Assembly (NCBI GenBank): GCA_964459985.1
Contig: CAYWOS010000046.1
Location: 1 to 17,744, forward strand
DNA: 17,744 bases
Source of the DNA: CAYWOS01 sp964459985
GTDB taxonomy: Bacteria > Bacillota > Clostridia > Christensenellales > Aristaeellaceae
Direction of reading: 5' to 3'
Part shown: one piece after another, positions 5,997 to 14,195 of the stretch
Numbering within the stretch: position 1 is the first letter of the stretch
Layout: each line of letters starts with the position of its first letter
The notes under the pieces: generated by a model
Databases searched by the model: none
Told to the model about the DNA's origin: nothing
What the model saw: the letters and a program-made list of their open reading frames with translations, nothing else
Made by a program: the position numbers and the translations under genes

Positions 5997-8981
5997 CTAT
6001 CGCCGCGAAACGGCTGCTGCGTCCCGCAGTTCGACCTTTCTGTTTCGGATATAGGTTTCGGCATCATAGGATGTGATATTTCCGTACCATTCGGCAAGGA
6101 AATCGTAATGAAAGTATGCCATCCCGAAACTTTGCCCGTCCAGCAAATGCGGAAGCTCGGCACGGAGCACCGGGTAGAGCGTTTCGAAAGCGTCGCGCGT
6201 TTTCATTTCACCCAGTCTGTTCATGCAGTAGAATGCGGCTGCGTTCACATAGCTTTGCCGGAGCGTGTCAAACAGGTTGCCGCCGTCGCCGTCCGGCGTA
6301 TTGCGCAGTATCTTTTTGATTTCTCGCCATGCTTCCAGAAAGCAGAAGGGATGCTCCGACACCCTGCCGACCGTGCTTTCCGGGTTGCCTGTACGGTAAT
6401 ACACCAGACGCTCCTTAAGCGCCGCCACTTTGTCCGCGAGCGCAAGAGAGCAGATTGTGAAGCATACGCCGTTGGAATTCGCCAGCGATTGAAACGACAG
6501 GTTCTTCTCTCGCAGGAATCGTGCGCTGTATAGCTTGTTCCACGCCACCCCGAGCGTGATGTTGAGGATGTGCTCCGGGATATCTTTCCTCGAAAACACC
6601 TGCTTGTCGGGAAGAAAGCGGCGGTTGAGAAGCATGGACGATGTGCTTTTTTCTTTCGTTGCGTCCTTGAATCTGAACGCGTCGAAGATGAGTATGTCCG
6701 CCTTTGACGACGTGATGGCGGCATTTGTCCGGGAGAGAAGCTCCGCGTCGAAAACGTCATCCGCGTCAAGGAACATCACGTTCGCGCCGCGTGCGGCGGC
6801 AAGCCCTGCGTTGCGCGCCGCCGCAGCGCCCATGTTTAGTTGATTGATCACGCGTATACGACTGTCCCTCGCGGCATAGGAAGCGATGATATCCGCGCTG
6901 TTGTCATCGGAGCCGTCATTCACAAGAATGAACTCCGCGGCCTGCAGCGTCTGGTCAGTCAGGCTGTCCAGACACTCGCCCAAATACCTCGCCGCGTTAT
7001 GCACCGGAATGATCACGGATACTTCGACGACGGGCTTGCCGGCCGTCTCCGGCGCCGTTTCGTTCTTGCCGGGGATGGCCGGCGGCACGGAATGTATCGC
7101 GTGGCTCTCCCGCGAGGGAGGCATACGGATGATATCGTTGATTTTTTCATATATATCGCCGTCGAAAAAATCGTCGCGCGGCCGATCGGCGATACCCAAC
7201 GCGCGGAAAATATGCGCGCGGAGCATTTCGTAAAACTGCGAGTAGGCATCGTAGCTTTTCATCAGCCGGAGCGCGCGCAGGCAGTTCCGGGCAGCGCGAT
7301 TGATAAAGCTCCGCTCATATGCGGGGAAAACGCCTTCGCATACAAGCTTGTGCTTGACAGACAGAAAGGCCTTGAACTGGCTCATGGGATACTTTGCCGA
7401 GTTCGACATCTGTCCGGCGGAATTGTTGACGCGGTGACGGACAAGACGCTCGCAGCACACAGCCGTAGCCGAGGACATGGCGGAAGCAAGCATTGAAAAA
7501 TACGTGTCGTCGGCGCCCGGAATGTCCTGAAAGCGCAGTGCGAGCGACGCGATGTAATCTGCCCGGTAAAGCTTTGTCCACACGTTTCCCCCGCTCAGCG
7601 AGAACACCGCGTCCGGGAACTCGCGCGCCGCGAACGGTCGTTTCGGAGGGATCAGGCGCCGATCAAGATACCATGTCGCTTCCCGCGTTTCACCGCTCCT
7701 GCCGTCAAATACGAAAGCGTCAAAGACAAGCATATCCGCCGATGCTTTTTGGGCCGCCGAAAGCGCCGTTTCAAGCGCACCGGGGCAAAGACAGTCATCA
7801 GCGTCAAGAAAGTACAGGTACTCGCCATTCGCGTCGTCAAGCCCCGCGTTGCGCGCCGCGCCCGCTCCCGAATGGCAAAGGCTGATCACGCGCAGCCTGT
7901 CGTCGCGCGACGCATACTGCGCAAGGATCGACGGCGTCGCGTCGTCCGAACCGTCGTCTATACAGATGATTTCCATGCTCCGGCAGGACTGCGCAAGCAC
8001 GCTGTCCAGGCAGGCGTTCAGATAATCGGCGGCGTTGTACGCCGGAATGATCACGGATACCGCCGGGCGCGGCTTCCCGCTTGCCGCAGGCTTCTTGGCG
8101 TTGCCCGGCAGCGTTCCGGCCGCCCGGGCGAAGGCGACGTAGTATGCGGCAAGCGGCGCGTTTTGCATGTCCCACGGTTTTTTGCCGGACGTATAATGAA
8201 TGATCGCCGGTTTCGACAGCGCGCGAAAATACATGTCGGACACCGTTTCGCTGAGATTCCAGTCGTCCTTCAGCAAGGGATGCCATTGCAGGTTCCAGCG
8301 CATATCAATGATGCCGCGCGATATCTCGCCGCAGTTCAGCGCAAGATTCATGAGGTCCTGATCGAGCATGCGCAGTTTTTGCCCGGCAAACCCGCGACAA
8401 AGCCCGATGATCCCGGCGTCGCGACAAAGCTTTGTGTTCCATATCAGCACGCCTGCATTGATGTATTTCTCTGCGGGAATGCATAGTTTTTGTTCGATGT
8501 AACGGCAAAGCGGCCCGGAGGACGCGTTGACCGCGCCGCATATCGCCGCTCCCGGCACAGCGCAGTCGAGAAGCAGCGCGATATCGTCAAGCAGGACAAG
8601 ATCGCAGTCAAGATAAATCACCCGCTCATAACATGAAAAGAGCTCCGGGATGAGAAACCGATAGTAGGTCTCTTCGGAAATATGCGCGATATCTTCCGCC
8701 CTCTCGCCGATGATTCCGGAGAGAGCATCGATGCTGTCGCCGACGTCGAGACAATTGACCGTTACGCGGCGGGCGGGAAACAGCTTCCGCGGCAGTTCCT
8801 CCAGCAATATGCGATTGTCGCGGGACAGCGATGTGTACAGAATATACACGCGGTAATCGCATTCCGCCGAAGCGGAACGGCACAGCGAGTAGATCGCCGT
8901 GCGCAGACAGGACACATATCCGTCATTGGCCGCGAATACCACGGGAACAAGCCGCTTTTTTTGTGAAAGAGGAGGATTCAT
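5997..8981 (-). CDS. Three-domain glycosyltransferase, GT8-GT2-GT2
   Basis: 994 residues with three catalytic units. Residues about 10-290 are a GT8 (LgtC-like) domain: the metal-binding DCD at 125-127 in 'VIYLDCDLVLL', 'YINAGVLIWN' near 173-182, and C-terminal 'IIHYTSGKKPWD'. Residues about 306-600 are a GT2 domain: 'SVIIPAYNAADYL', 'IDDGSDD' and DAD at 393-395. Residues about 653-960 are a second GT2 domain: 'SVIIPVHNAARYL', 'VNDGSDD' and DAD at 739-741. Proline/lysine-rich linkers lie near 292-305 and 620-650. All three DxD motifs are present, so all may be active. No transmembrane segment is evident, suggesting cytosolic work on a lipid- or protein-linked acceptor. It is the last gene of the ABC/glycosyltransferase operon, 12 bp after the kinase-like gene. 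Sugar donors and acceptor are unknown. Confidence 0.88.
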   Translation of the reverse strand: MNPPLSQKKRLVPVVFAANDGYVSCLRTAIYSLCRSASAECDYRVYILYTSLSRDNRILLEELPRKLFPARRVTVNCLDVGDSIDALSGIIGERAEDIAHISEETYYRFLIPELFSCYERVIYLDCDLVLLDDIALLLDCAVPGAAICGAVNASSGPLCRYIEQKLCIPAEKYINAGVLIWNTKLCRDAGIIGLCRGFAGQKLRMLDQDLMNLALNCGEISRGIIDMRWNLQWHPLLKDDWNLSETVSDMYFRALSKPAIIHYTSGKKPWDMQNAPLAAYYVAFARAAGTLPGNAKKPAASGKPRPAVSVIIPAYNAADYLNACLDSVLAQSCRSMEIICIDDGSDDATPSILAQYASRDDRLRVISLCHSGAGAARNAGLDDANGEYLYFLDADDCLCPGALETALSAAQKASADMLVFDAFVFDGRSGETREATWYLDRRLIPPKRPFAAREFPDAVFSLSGGNVWTKLYRADYIASLALRFQDIPGADDTYFSMLASAMSSATAVCCERLVRHRVNNSAGQMSNSAKYPMSQFKAFLSVKHKLVCEGVFPAYERSFINRAARNCLRALRLMKSYDAYSQFYEMLRAHIFRALGIADRPRDDFFDGDIYEKINDIIRMPPSRESHAIHSVPPAIPGKNETAPETAGKPVVEVSVIIPVHNAARYLGECLDSLTDQTLQAAEFILVNDGSDDNSADIIASYAARDSRIRVINQLNMGAAAARNAGLAAARGANVMFLDADDVFDAELLSRTNAAITSSKADILIFDAFRFKDATKEKSTSSMLLNRRFLPDKQVFSRKDIPEHILNITLGVAWNKLYSARFLREKNLSFQSLANSNGVCFTICSLALADKVAALKERLVYYRTGNPESTVGRVSEHPFCFLEAWREIKKILRNTPDGDGGNLFDTLRQSYVNAAAFYCMNRLGEMKTRDAFETLYPVLRAELPHLLDGQSFGMAYFHYDFLAEWYGNITSYDAETYIRNRKVELRDAAAVSRR

Positions 8982-8993
8982 CCGGCACCGCCT

Positions 8994-9464
8994 TTACTCC
9001 CGCCAGTCGATGACGAGATCATACTCATCCGGCAGCGGCTCCTGAAACCGACTGTCGATGACTTTGAATTTCTCCGGGGAGATCAAACGATTGACCCGTC
9101 CGGGAGCGGACAAATCCGCGTTTCTGCGCGTCAGTCTTCGCTCGCACTCGGCGCTTGGCGTGTTGATGTATAGGAATCGCGTGTCAAACCCGGCAAAAAC
9201 CGCCCGCGCTCTTTCCCGCTCGGCGCGGGTGAAAAAGCCGAAATCAAGGACGGCGTCGGCGCCCTGCGCCAGTATTCGGCGCGCGGTTCGGAACAAATAC
9301 TCCTTGGCGGCATCTTCGATGAACGCTCTGTTGCCGATGTTCATGAAATCGCCCAAAACCCCCTCTGTAAGCTCGTCCATCGAAAGCAGAACCGCGTTGA
9401 GCCGCGAGGCGTACGTGGTTTTTCCGCTCGCCACGCGGCCGATTATCAATGTGACGGTTGACAT
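8994..9464 (-). CDS. Small P-loop kinase-like ATPase
   Basis: 156 residues. The Walker A motif 'GRVASGKTT' is at 9-17. Later features are 'DAVLDFGFFTRAERERAR', where an acidic residue can serve as Walker B, and an Arg-rich lid region ('ECERRLTRRNADLS'). This is the layout of AAA_33-type small kinases (related to polynucleotide kinase, chloramphenicol phosphotransferase and zeta-toxin folds), which usually phosphorylate a small molecule or nucleic acid end. A toxin role is not supported: no antitoxin sits beside it. Start: ATG 9464 with GGAAGGAGGG nine bases upstream; it overlaps the previous gene by 19 bp. In this operon a role in phosphorylating a sugar or ligand is a guess from context. Confidence 0.7.
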   Translation of the reverse strand: MSTVTLIIGRVASGKTTYASRLNAVLLSMDELTEGVLGDFMNIGNRAFIEDAAKEYLFRTARRILAQGADAVLDFGFFTRAERERARAVFAGFDTRFLYINTPSAECERRLTRRNADLSAPGRVNRLISPEKFKVIDSRFQEPLPDEYDLVIDWRE

Positions 9465-10279
9465 GATTCGTCGCCCTCCTTCCGCGTTTCATTCATTCGT
9501 GTCAGCGAGTCAAAAAGCTGCCCGGCGCTTTCGCCGCACAGGATTTCGGCGTCGTCCGGCACGGCTTTGAGCACGTCGTCCGGCACGGTCGGGGAAAACA
9601 GATACAGTTTGCCGCCCGACGTTTGGCGCGCAACGCGCGCCGTTCCGACAAGTCCGGGAATGACCGCCGCGTGTCTTCCCGGCACGCGCACCCCGCAGAC
9701 GGGAAGCGTTTCGTATTCAGGCAAAATGAACGCGCGGCAGCCGGGAATCACCCGGAAATACTCTGCGAGCAGCATGAGAATCGCGCCGTCGTCAAATCCT
9801 TGGGAGCAAAGCCGCCCGCAGCTCCAGTGCCAGGCGATATCAAGGCACGGATAATCGCGCGCCCACAGATCGTTTCCCGTAAGGATTGCCGCCGCCGTCC
9901 TGTGCCGTCCGTTGATGGGCACGCCTTTTATGTCGAGAGGAATGAAGCGCTCTTTGTCGAACCCGTTCTCCGCCATTGAACGGATGAGCGAGGCAAACGC
10001 CGAACAAAAGCTGTCGAAGCCGCGTTTTTCGACGTAATCGGAAAAATAGCGCGTTTCCGGCCTGCCGCCTGAAAACTCATCGCCGCCGTTGACAAGATCA
10101 ATCCAGCGGCGGTACAGCGCCATGCCTGCGCCCTCTTTGCCGGATAGTATCTCGCGTCCTGCCAGACACAGAAGAATGATTTCCATGCGATCCGGATTGA
10201 TCAGAATGCGCGGGTCAAGCTTCCGCAGCGGATTCTTCTCGCACGCGGTCAGCGCTTCGATGATATTTTCGCGTTCCAT
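9446..10279 (-). CDS. ParB/Srx-like-fold protein of unknown role
   Basis: 277 residues from ATG 10279, which overlaps the stop of the preceding GT8 gene (TGATG). A longer reading from 10324 adds an arginine-rich stretch inside that gene and is rejected. The key motif is 'IPLDIKGVPINGRHRTAAAIL' near residues 113-133: the 'ING-R-HR' core followed by a small-residue helix is typical of ParB N-terminal/sulfiredoxin-like domains, where it binds nucleotide. No HTH follows, so it is unlikely to be a partition protein. Known free-standing members include the serine kinases SerK and SbnI, the latter from a siderophore cluster; similar proteins also occur among polysaccharide genes. The rest ('HWSCGRLCSQ', 'VIPGCRAFILPEY') I do not recognise. 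Substrate unknown. Confidence 0.6.
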   Translation of the reverse strand: MERENIIEALTACEKNPLRKLDPRILINPDRMEIILLCLAGREILSGKEGAGMALYRRWIDLVNGGDEFSGGRPETRYFSDYVEKRGFDSFCSAFASLIRSMAENGFDKERFIPLDIKGVPINGRHRTAAAILTGNDLWARDYPCLDIAWHWSCGRLCSQGFDDGAILMLLAEYFRVIPGCRAFILPEYETLPVCGVRVPGRHAAVIPGLVGTARVARQTSGGKLYLFSPTVPDDVLKAVPDDAEILCGESAGQLFDSLTRMNETRKEGDESCQPSH

Positions 10280-11124
10280 CAGCCGTTCCCGCCGCCGCGC
10301 GCGGCGTACAATCCGGCGAACCAAAGCCGCAGCGCCCTGAAAGGATAAACCCGTGAAAGATAGCGGAGGTATATGCCTCGCTGTCTGCCGACGTATTCCT
10401 TATTCCACGGTTTCGTATGCTTGATATAATGAAGAATCACCGTGTTCTTCCTGATCGCGCGGTACTCCTCCCGGCTCACGGGTTCCCCGGAGGTGAACTG
10501 TCTGTTATAGCGCTTGTCGTCAAGATACAGCGTTCTTCCGGCAAACGCGATATTGACGATGTCCTGATCGGGAAGAAGGGTATCGGGATAAAGCGAATGG
10601 GTTTCAAAAAGAATCCGTTCGCCGAGCAATTCCCTTATCTGCCGTATATCGAAAAGAATCAATCCTGCGTTGACGTAGAGCTGACCCTCCGGCAAGTCCA
10701 GCCTTTTCCGATGGCTGACCTGCCGGTGATTGGGCGTTGCCGCAATACAATTGCCCTTCAGATCGGTGTGATACAGCGGTTCGATGTTCCCGTTGATCAC
10801 CATATCAATATCCATCAGCAGAACCCGGTCGAGATTCTTGAAGAACTCGGGTATCAGAAACTTATACCAGCACTCCACAGAATAATTCAGGTACGCCTTG
10901 CCCGCAAACGAGAAGCTTTCAAATTGCCGGTTGTCCACATGAATGAAGCGCGCGGTTATGTCCAGACGCGCGGCGTAATCGGTAAACGCGGATATGTCGT
11001 CGCTTGACAGTTCCCCGTGGAGTATGTACATATCGCACGGAGCCGAGTTGTTGAGCCTGAAGGATTTCGCCAGAACATAAACGTAAGGCAGGTATTCTTT
11101 GTTCACGGCCGCCGCGATATTCAC
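10279..11124 (-). CDS. GT8 family glycosyltransferase
   Basis: 281 residues. Opening 'MNIAAAVNKEYLPYVYVLAKS' is the usual nucleotide-sugar-binding start of GT8 enzymes. The metal-binding DID is at 105-107 in 'RVLLMDIDMVI'. 'LYVNAGLILFD', 'LLPDQDIVNIAF' and 'VILHYIKHTKPWNKEY' are the remaining family signatures (acceptor loop, DQD and HxxxxKPW). Members such as LgtC and GspA-like proteins transfer galactose or glucose with retention of configuration. Start is GTG at 11124, preceded by AGGAGG and overlapping the stop of the ABC ATPase gene by four bases (GTGA). Its own stop overlaps the next start (TGATG). It is thus translationally coupled on both sides. Complete; donor and acceptor unknown. 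Confidence 0.88.
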   Translation of the reverse strand: MNIAAAVNKEYLPYVYVLAKSFRLNNSAPCDMYILHGELSSDDISAFTDYAARLDITARFIHVDNRQFESFSFAGKAYLNYSVECWYKFLIPEFFKNLDRVLLMDIDMVINGNIEPLYHTDLKGNCIAATPNHRQVSHRKRLDLPEGQLYVNAGLILFDIRQIRELLGERILFETHSLYPDTLLPDQDIVNIAFAGRTLYLDDKRYNRQFTSGEPVSREEYRAIRKNTVILHYIKHTKPWNKEYVGRQRGIYLRYLSRVYPFRALRLWFAGLYAARGGGNG

Positions 11125-11933
11125 AGGTTTGCCACCTCCTGCGGCTCCAGTGCCTTTGGATGGCAGATGAAGCCGTTTATGCTGTTCGTGATGGTCAGAG
11201 ACGCCTCATAGGTTGAACGAATCGTATCGATGATTTCTTTGTCGTCATACGCGCCCGAAACCGCGCTTCCGTCCCGACGGATGACGAGCGTTTTGCACTT
11301 CAGAAGAAACGTGTGCGCGGGGTTGTGCGTACTCATGACGATCGAGCGCCCTTCCGCGGCGAGACCGCGGATTATTTGCAGTATATCCCGCTCGTGGTTG
11401 AGGTCGAGCGATGTCAGGGGCTCGTCGAGCAGCAGCACCGGCGTATTCTTGGCAAGCGCGCGCGCCAGCTTGGCGCGCTTGCGCTCCCCGCCGCTCAATC
11501 TGGCAACCGGGACTTCCGCATATGTTGATAAATCCATCCGGCGAATGCATTCGATGCAGAGCGCGGCGTCGGCGCTGTGCGCTTTCGCGGTTGCGCCGAG
11601 GTACGGATTCCTTCCCATCAGCACATATTCAAACAGCGAAAGGCAGCAGTCCGCGTCATTCTGCCCGACATAGGAAACAAGGCGCGCAAACTCCTTGACG
11701 CTGTATTCGTTGATATCCCGTCCGAACGCCGCAATCTCTCCGCCGTCGCGCGGAATCAACCGCGCGATCGCTTTCATCAGGGTTGATTTTCCCACGCCGT
11801 TTACCCCGAGCAGCGTGATGATCTCACCGGCTCCGAGCGTAAAGCTGATGTTGTCGAGCACCGGTTTGTCCCGATGATAACGGCAGGAAAGATTCTTAAC
11901 GCATATCGGCGTCAATTCCATGCTTTCGTTCAC
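11121..11933 (-). CDS. ABC importer ATPase, siderophore/haem/B12 type
   Basis: 270 residues from GTG 11933 (an ATG at 11921 would give 266). The cytosolic ATPase drives the FecCD-type permease encoded just upstream. Motifs in order: Walker A 'GVNGVGKST' (43-51), Q-loop 'YVGQ' (Gln91), signature 'LSGGERKRAKLARAL' (146-160), Walker B 'VLLLDEPLTSLD' (166-177), switch His203 in 'MSTHNP'. This is the FepC/FhuC/BtuD pattern. The GTG start overlaps the permease stop (GTGA), and the stop overlaps the GT8 start by the same four-base arrangement. A reading that starts further upstream at 12161 lies inside the permease gene and is spurious. Confidence 0.92.
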   Translation of the reverse strand: MNESMELTPICVKNLSCRYHRDKPVLDNISFTLGAGEIITLLGVNGVGKSTLMKAIARLIPRDGGEIAAFGRDINEYSVKEFARLVSYVGQNDADCCLSLFEYVLMGRNPYLGATAKAHSADAALCIECIRRMDLSTYAEVPVARLSGGERKRAKLARALAKNTPVLLLDEPLTSLDLNHERDILQIIRGLAAEGRSIVMSTHNPAHTFLLKCKTLVIRRDGSAVSGAYDDKEIIDTIRSTYEASLTITNSINGFICHPKALEPQEVANL

Positions 11934-12943
11934 AGAATTCCCATCCTTCCTTTCCCGCGAATCAGGGCCGCAAAAAGGAACGGCGCTCCGATGATCCCCG
12001 TGATGATTGAGAGCGGAAGCTCCGAACCGCAGATGCTCCGCGCGGCTGTATCGGCTGCGATCAGGAAAATCGCCCCGAGAATGACCGCCGCGGGAGCGGA
12101 TTTTACGTAGCTTTGCCCCGCGATGATTCGCGCCATTTGCGGGATGATCAGCCCCACCCATCCCACGTTTCCCGCTACCGCGACCGCAGACGCCGTCAGC
12201 AGCGTGGCCGTCATGACGACGATTGGTTTTTCGAGCCGGATGTTTACTCCGAGCCCGAGCGCATCGCCGTCGCCCAGCGCAATATAGTCGAGCCGGCGGC
12301 GGAACACCAGAACCAGCGCCACACAGACGATGATCCCCGGCGCCATGAACGCCAGTTCTCCGTACTTGACCTTTGCCAGCGAAGCAAGCTCCCAGAAAAC
12401 AATTTCGGACAGCGCGTTGTCACGGTCGGCGAGAAATTTGACCAGCCCGAGCACCGAGCGCGCAAGACCCGCCACGATGACGCCCGCCAGCACCAGCGCC
12501 GTGCGGGATTTTTCTCTGATCGCGGCAGATATGACCATGCTGAGAAAGACCGCGATCAGCCCAGCCAGAAACGACGCGGCAATGACGAGCGGCCCGCCGA
12601 GCCCGCACAAAATGGCAAGCGCGGCTCCGACGCAGGAACCCGCCTGCACGCCGAGCACGTCCGGCGAGGCGAGCGGGTTGGAAAACAGCGATTGATACAG
12701 GATCCCTGCGCAGGAAAGCGCCGCGCCGATCAAGGCTGCCGCGATCACTCTCAACAGCCGGAGATTGACGACAATCCCCAATGCGGCGCTCTCCTGCGGC
12801 GAACCCGCAAACGCCGCCCGGACGGCGGCGGCCAGATCACGCGCATCGATTCCGTATCTGCCGATCAACAGCGCCGCCGACGCAGTCAGTATCAGCAACA
12901 GAACAAGAAAAACCATCTTTCTCCGTTGATTTGATTTCCGCAT
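11930..12943 (-). CDS. FecCD-family ABC permease
   Basis: 337 residues from ATG 12943; a TTG at 12967 would add eight residues and overlap the binding-protein gene. Neither has a strong ribosome site, so translation may depend on coupling to the preceding gene, whose stop is 16 bp upstream. The protein is a polytopic membrane subunit with family marks: 'LRLLRVIAAALIGAALSCAGILYQSLFSNPLASPDVLG' region near 60-100, 'FWELASLA', 'ALGLGVN' in the cytoplasmic coupling loop, 'GNVGWVGLIIPQMAR' and 'ELPLSIITGIIGAPFLFAALI' near the C-terminus. It imports iron-siderophore, haem or cobalamin-type ligands with the neighbouring binding protein and ATPase. It appears complete, and one gene suggests a homodimer. 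Confidence 0.92.
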   Translation of the reverse strand: MRKSNQRRKMVFLVLLLILTASAALLIGRYGIDARDLAAAVRAAFAGSPQESAALGIVVNLRLLRVIAAALIGAALSCAGILYQSLFSNPLASPDVLGVQAGSCVGAALAILCGLGGPLVIAASFLAGLIAVFLSMVISAAIREKSRTALVLAGVIVAGLARSVLGLVKFLADRDNALSEIVFWELASLAKVKYGELAFMAPGIIVCVALVLVFRRRLDYIALGDGDALGLGVNIRLEKPIVVMTATLLTASAVAVAGNVGWVGLIIPQMARIIAGQSYVKSAPAAVILGAIFLIAADTAARSICGSELPLSIITGIIGAPFLFAALIRGKGRMGIL

Positions 12944-12959
12944 CGGACAAGCGAACGCA

Positions 12960-14003
12960 TCAATCAATGTGATTGAATTCCTCTCTGCCGGCCAAAACAG
13001 CGGCTATACTGTCCGCGTCCGGCGCTTTGCCGTACATATCCCGGTAAAACGCCGAAGCGGCGTCGGCAACCTGCGCGGATGAAATGGCATCGGGATAGAG
13101 CACCGAGGCCAGCCAGAGAATGAACAACGGCGTTTCTATGCCGGCGCGCGCCCAATGGAAAATTCTGCAAGGGCAGAGATAGACATTCCCGTCGCGAAGC
13201 GCCGACATGCCGCGCGCGAGGTCGCTTTGCGGCAAGGCGTCATACGCCTGTGCCTGATTGGTTCCGCCGACGACGATAAAATCCGGATCGGCGGACAGCA
13301 GCGATTCGGCCGTTACGGCAAAATTCCTGCCGCGCTCGCCGATGGCCAGCTTTCCGCCCGCCGCCTCAACACATTCCGCGAAAAGGGTATGGGCGCCGTC
13401 CGTCATGCACGGATCGATGCCGGCATTCGCGTTGAGATAGTATACGGTCGGCCGTTCCTCCGGGTCCTTTGGGATCACGGAGGCGACTTTTTTCAGGATC
13501 GTTTCGGTATGTTCGCGGAAGTATTCTGCCCGTCTCGCCGCCTCTCCGCCGGAGATCTCGCCGATCAGATCAAAGCAGGAGATAAGCTCGTCAATCGAAT
13601 ACGTGGAAAGCACCACGGCGGGTATGCCCGCGCGCCGATAGCTTTCCGCGGTTTCGGGATCAATGATATAGGCGACGTCAAAGTCCATGGCCAGCAGTTC
13701 TTCAACGCTCGCGTCGTTTTCGATGACGCGAATATCCTCTATCCCGTCGAACATCAGGCGCGCAAAGTCAGTTATGCAATCGTAGGAAGCCTTTGAAATA
13801 TAGGCGATGTTTTCAACGTCGTCAAGCGAAGCCACCATATTGAGTATTTTGCTCAGGCAGGCCACTCGCCTGACCTGCGCGGGGATGACGACTTGGCATC
13901 CGTCTCCGTCGATAATCGTTCTTCCGCCATCCTGACGCCCGGCACAGCCGGCGAGCAATATCAGCGCGAGAAGAAACGGAAAAGCCCTTTTGTAAAGCTT
14001 CAT
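12960..14003 (-). CDS. Lipoprotein binding protein of the FecCD-type importer
   Basis: 347 residues from ATG 14003. A hydrophobic leader ends in the lipobox 'LAGC' (Cys20), so it should be anchored to the outer face of the membrane. The family pattern for class III binding proteins is clear: 'VRRVACLSKILNMVASL' (start of the N-lobe), 'VEELLAMDFDVAYII', 'DELISCFDLIGEISG', 'LLSADPDFIVVGG', and 'IFHWARAGIETPLFILWLA' with 'LYPDAI' near the end, typical of iron-siderophore or haem receptors. It captures the ligand and delivers it to the permease encoded next. Start choice: 14003 is the first Met before the leader; a TTG at 14018 is in frame but lies too close to its GAGG. First gene of the seven-gene operon, about 33 nt downstream of the predicted transcription start. 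Confidence 0.9.
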   Translation of the reverse strand: MKLYKRAFPFLLALILLAGCAGRQDGGRTIIDGDGCQVVIPAQVRRVACLSKILNMVASLDDVENIAYISKASYDCITDFARLMFDGIEDIRVIENDASVEELLAMDFDVAYIIDPETAESYRRAGIPAVVLSTYSIDELISCFDLIGEISGGEAARRAEYFREHTETILKKVASVIPKDPEERPTVYYLNANAGIDPCMTDGAHTLFAECVEAAGGKLAIGERGRNFAVTAESLLSADPDFIVVGGTNQAQAYDALPQSDLARGMSALRDGNVYLCPCRIFHWARAGIETPLFILWLASVLYPDAISSAQVADAASAFYRDMYGKAPDADSIAAVLAGREEFNHID

Positions 14004-14043
14004 ATATGGAAATCTCAACCTCGGTCCGATAGAATGCTTTCAT

Positions 14044-14073
14044 ATTATACCACATCGCCGAAAAACCTGTCAA
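14044..14073 (-). promoter_or_regulatory. Consensus promoter of the seven-gene operon
   Basis: On the minus strand TTGACA (14073-14068), an 18-bp spacer, then TATAAT (14049-14044), preceded by TGG, giving an extended -10. Both hexamers are perfect. The start would be near 14037, leaving about 33 nt before ATG 14003. Such strength suggests that control, if any, is by a repressor or at a later step. Confidence 0.9.
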
Positions 14074-14195
14074 GGAAGGACTGCGCTCCATTGCGGCGCG
14101 CCGCCAATCCCCGGCGCGCTGCCGGACATCGGGGAGAGTCAGTCATTCGAGGGATGCAGGCGCGCGTTTTGAGGCGGCATCGAGATATTGCGCGC

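Noticed and set aside
8994..9464. Reading the small P-loop protein as a zeta-type toxin
   Set aside because: No epsilon-like antitoxin is adjacent, and it is embedded by overlap in a biosynthetic-looking operon; the fold resemblance alone is not enough.
11934..12161. N-terminal extension of the ABC ATPase from 12161
   Set aside because: It lies wholly inside the permease gene in another frame and lacks similarity to ABC ATPases; the GTG at 11933 overlaps the permease stop in the usual GTGA fashion.
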